Origin: CAZMNY01 sp964635375
GTDB lineage: Bacteria > Planctomycetota > Planctomycetia > Pirellulales > Pirellulaceae
Assembly (NCBI GenBank): GCA_964635375.1
Contig: CAZWOU010000238.1
Span: forward strand, 1-9,554
Direction: 5' to 3'
Length of the DNA stretch: 9,554 nt
Positions 8,094 through 9,554 of this stretch are shown here, in pieces; the stretch's first letter is position 1, and each line of letters begins with the position of its first letter. The position numbers and the translations under genes are program-made. The notes under the pieces were generated by a model. The model had not been told where the DNA came from and did no database searches. It saw nothing but the letters and a program-made list of their open reading frames with translations.

Positions 8094-8117
8094 CGCCTTC
8101 TGCCGCAGCAGAAGGCG
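8094..8117 (+). terminator. Strong hairpin after the 942-residue gene, probable terminator
   Basis: CGCCTTCTGC and GCAGAAGGCG form a perfect 10-bp stem around a CGCA loop, starting 24 bases after the stop codon's last base. Position and stability suit transcription termination or mRNA 3'-end protection. There is no T-tract after the stem, so it is not a classical intrinsic terminator. Confidence 0.5.
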
Positions 8118-8258
8118 CTGCCAACGCGAGTCCGGGGCATTTGTTTCGCCGACAAAATCAGAGGAAGCAAACAGGCATCCACATATATCGGTATCGATGA
8201 AATCGAGATGCAGATCGGCTGCTATTCACTCGTGTTTCCGCAATCGCAACCCCCGTTT

Positions 8259-8262
8259 AGGA
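8259..8262 (+). promoter_or_regulatory. Ribosome binding site favouring the ATG at 8269
   Basis: AGGA sits 6 bases before the ATG at 8269, whereas the in-frame ATG at 8197 has no purine-rich site. The downstream ATG also places a hydrophobic signal segment right at the N-terminus. Both points favour 8269 as the start. Confidence 0.55.
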
Positions 8263-8268
8263 CGACTC

Positions 8269-9498
8269 ATGTGCCGCATACTCCTTCTCCCAATCGCGAT
8301 TCGTATCCTTCTCCTGGCCGCGTGCTGCACCATCGTGAGCCAACGACTCCTAGCCGACGACGGCGTTGAGTTTGAAATGCACCGCGTCGGTACGTTTCGA
8401 AGCGAGACCTGCGGCGTCGGTGACTTCAACAACGATGGGAAGATTGACATCGTCGCGGGGCCCAACCTCTACATTGCTCCCGACTGGAAGCCTCGCAATA
8501 TCCGCAACCTGGAAGGGAAAGTCGATAACGACGGGCGGGGATACTATTGGGACTTTATGAACGCTCCGCTCGATGTCGACGGGGACGGTCTTTTGGATGT
8601 TATCTCCTGTTCATGGCACGGCAAGAGATCGGAGTGGTATCGCAACACTGGAAACGCAGGGGGTCTCTGGCCACGTACGATCATCGAAGAGAACGGTCAT
8701 TTTGAACACGGCGAACTGTGGGATGTCGATGGCGACGGCAAAGCGCTTGAGGTTCTCCCATCGGTGGCCGGCACCATCTGGTACGAACTCGCCAAGGCCG
8801 CCACCGGCAAGCAGCAGCTAATCAAACATGTGATCTCAGAGAAGACGCTCGCCTGGGGGTGTGGCGTCGGCGACGTCAACGGTGACGGTCGCCCCGACGT
8901 ACTTCGTCCGGACGCTTGGTTCGAAGCACCGTCAGATCCAAGAAAGGGAACGTGGCGCGAACATCCTTTGGCCGTTGGCCATATGGACGAGGGCAAGGCT
9001 GACCACACACCGCAAATCTTCACCTGCGACGTCAACGGCGACGGCTTGAACGACATCGTCACCAGCTCCGCCCACAAGCATGGCATCTTCTGGTACCAAC
9101 AAATCCCAATCGGATCGACCATCCGTTGGAAACAACACGTGATTGACGCCAGTTGGACTCAGGCCCACAGTCTCGCGATGGCGGACCTGGACGGCGACGG
9201 CGACAAGGACTTGATTACTGGGAAACGATTTTTTGCACACGACGGACGCGACCCGGACGGCAACGGGACGTTGGGATTGTACTGGTACGAACTCAAACAG
9301 GATCAAGCGAAAATCGACTCGTCGCGAGCCTGGAAGAAGCATGTTATTTCTTTTGGCGAAGGTATTGGATCGGGGATGAACATCCCCGTCGTAGATCTCG
9401 ACAATGACGGCGACCTGGATTTCGTAGTGACCGGAAAGTGGGGTGGGCCAGTCTGGTTTGAGAATAAACGCAAGGCTAAGAAACTCAAAGGAAAATGA
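8269..9498 (+). CDS. Secreted FG-GAP/VCBS repeat protein, probable seven-bladed beta-propeller
   Basis: This encodes 409 residues from the ATG at 8269 (an in-frame ATG at 8197 would add 24). The N-terminus MCRILLLPIAIRILLLAAC is hydrophobic. LAAC at residues 16-19 fits a lipobox, and LLA|DD after residue 29 is an alternative signal peptidase I site. Seven Asp-rich loops of calcium-binding type begin near residues 52 (DFNNDGKID), 102 (DVDGDGLLD), 152 (DVDGDGKAL), 202 (DVNGDGRPD), 254 (DVNGDGLND), 306 (DLDGDGDKD) and 376 (DLDNDGDLD). Most blades also carry a Trp-aromatic pair (WYRN, WYEL, WFEA, WYQQ, WYEL, WFEN). The near-constant 50-residue period indicates seven blades, a fold common in integrin-like and bacterial FG-GAP proteins. 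Such proteins bind calcium and usually bind partners or glycans; some are lyases. No catalytic site is evident. The third loop departs from the consensus after DGDG. The stop overlaps a possible next start (ATGA at 9495-9498). Confidence 0.85.
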   Translation: MCRILLLPIAIRILLLAACCTIVSQRLLADDGVEFEMHRVGTFRSETCGVGDFNNDGKIDIVAGPNLYIAPDWKPRNIRNLEGKVDNDGRGYYWDFMNAPLDVDGDGLLDVISCSWHGKRSEWYRNTGNAGGLWPRTIIEENGHFEHGELWDVDGDGKALEVLPSVAGTIWYELAKAATGKQQLIKHVISEKTLAWGCGVGDVNGDGRPDVLRPDAWFEAPSDPRKGTWREHPLAVGHMDEGKADHTPQIFTCDVNGDGLNDIVTSSAHKHGIFWYQQIPIGSTIRWKQHVIDASWTQAHSLAMADLDGDGDKDLITGKRFFAHDGRDPDGNGTLGLYWYELKQDQAKIDSSRAWKKHVISFGEGIGSGMNIPVVDLDNDGDLDFVVTGKWGGPVWFENKRKAKKLKGK

Positions 9499-9554
9499 GA
9501 CTCGCCCTACTCTCTCGAGTTGTTCTGGCAACGTGCAGGCCGCGAAGAACTTGC
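9495..9554 (+). CDS. Possible start of next gene, truncated by window end
   Basis: An ATG at 9495 overlaps the TGA of the FG-GAP gene (ATGA) and stays open for all 20 codons to the window edge. The visible residues begin MRLALLSRVVLATC, a short basic-hydrophobic start like an export signal. AAAGGA lies just upstream, though at a close spacing. Twenty codons are too few to be sure. If real, it would be translationally coupled to the FG-GAP protein. Confidence 0.35.
   Translation, partial: MRLALLSRVVLATCRPRRTC

Larger units (their letters stand above)
8071..8268. other. Intergenic region, 198 bp, between the large protein and the FG-GAP protein
   Basis: It holds the hairpin at 8094-8117 and then the leader of the FG-GAP gene. 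No coding frame fits, apart from a possible N-terminal extension from the ATG at 8197. I see no clear -35/-10 pair; an AT-rich CATATATC near 8180-8187 is the only promoter-like stretch. Confidence 0.4.

Noticed and set aside
8932..9531. 199-codon minus-strand ORF opposite the FG-GAP gene
   Set aside because: Its Val/Ala/Asp-rich text is the mirror of the repeated GAC/GTC codons of the propeller loops.

Overview
The window reads as a piece of a planctomycete-like chromosome or metagenome-assembled genome. This is inference from gene style: moderately GC-rich DNA, widely spaced genes, several large secreted proteins of uncharacterised type, an FG-GAP/VCBS propeller protein, and frequent lack of a clear Shine-Dalgarno site. 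No ribosomal or other marker gene is present to prove the phylum. A run of 10 N at 4577-4586 shows that the sequence is scaffolded.

Layout: (1) 1-915 (+), the 3' part of a secreted or surface-type protein with a beta-rich domain and a C-terminal SH3-like domain. (2) 1206-3164 (+), a 652-residue secreted protein with an N-terminal beta-sandwich and a putative (alpha/alpha)6 catalytic barrel. (3) 3231-4863 (-), convergent with the previous gene and 66 bp away, a secreted TIM-barrel glycosidase-like protein interrupted by the N gap. (4) A 378-bp divergent intergenic region with a perfect inverted repeat. (5) 5242-8070 (+), a 942-residue beta-rich exported protein of unknown function with an unclear start. 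(6) A strong hairpin just after that gene. (7) 8269-9498 (+), a secreted or lipid-anchored FG-GAP protein with seven regularly spaced Asp-rich calcium-type loops, probably a seven-bladed beta-propeller. (8) A possible next gene that starts in an ATGA overlap at 9495 and runs off the window.

All four long genes from 1206 onward encode proteins with export signals or plausible ones, and two resemble glycan-active folds. The most economical reading is a small locus for extracellular or periplasmic polysaccharide binding and breakdown. The substrate cannot be read from sequence. There is no sulfatase, transporter or regulator in view, so the link between the genes is by proximity and shared export only. 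I see no RNA gene, transposon, CRISPR array or phage element. The best candidates for something undescribed are the 942-residue protein and the two barrel-type proteins, none of which I can place in a named family.
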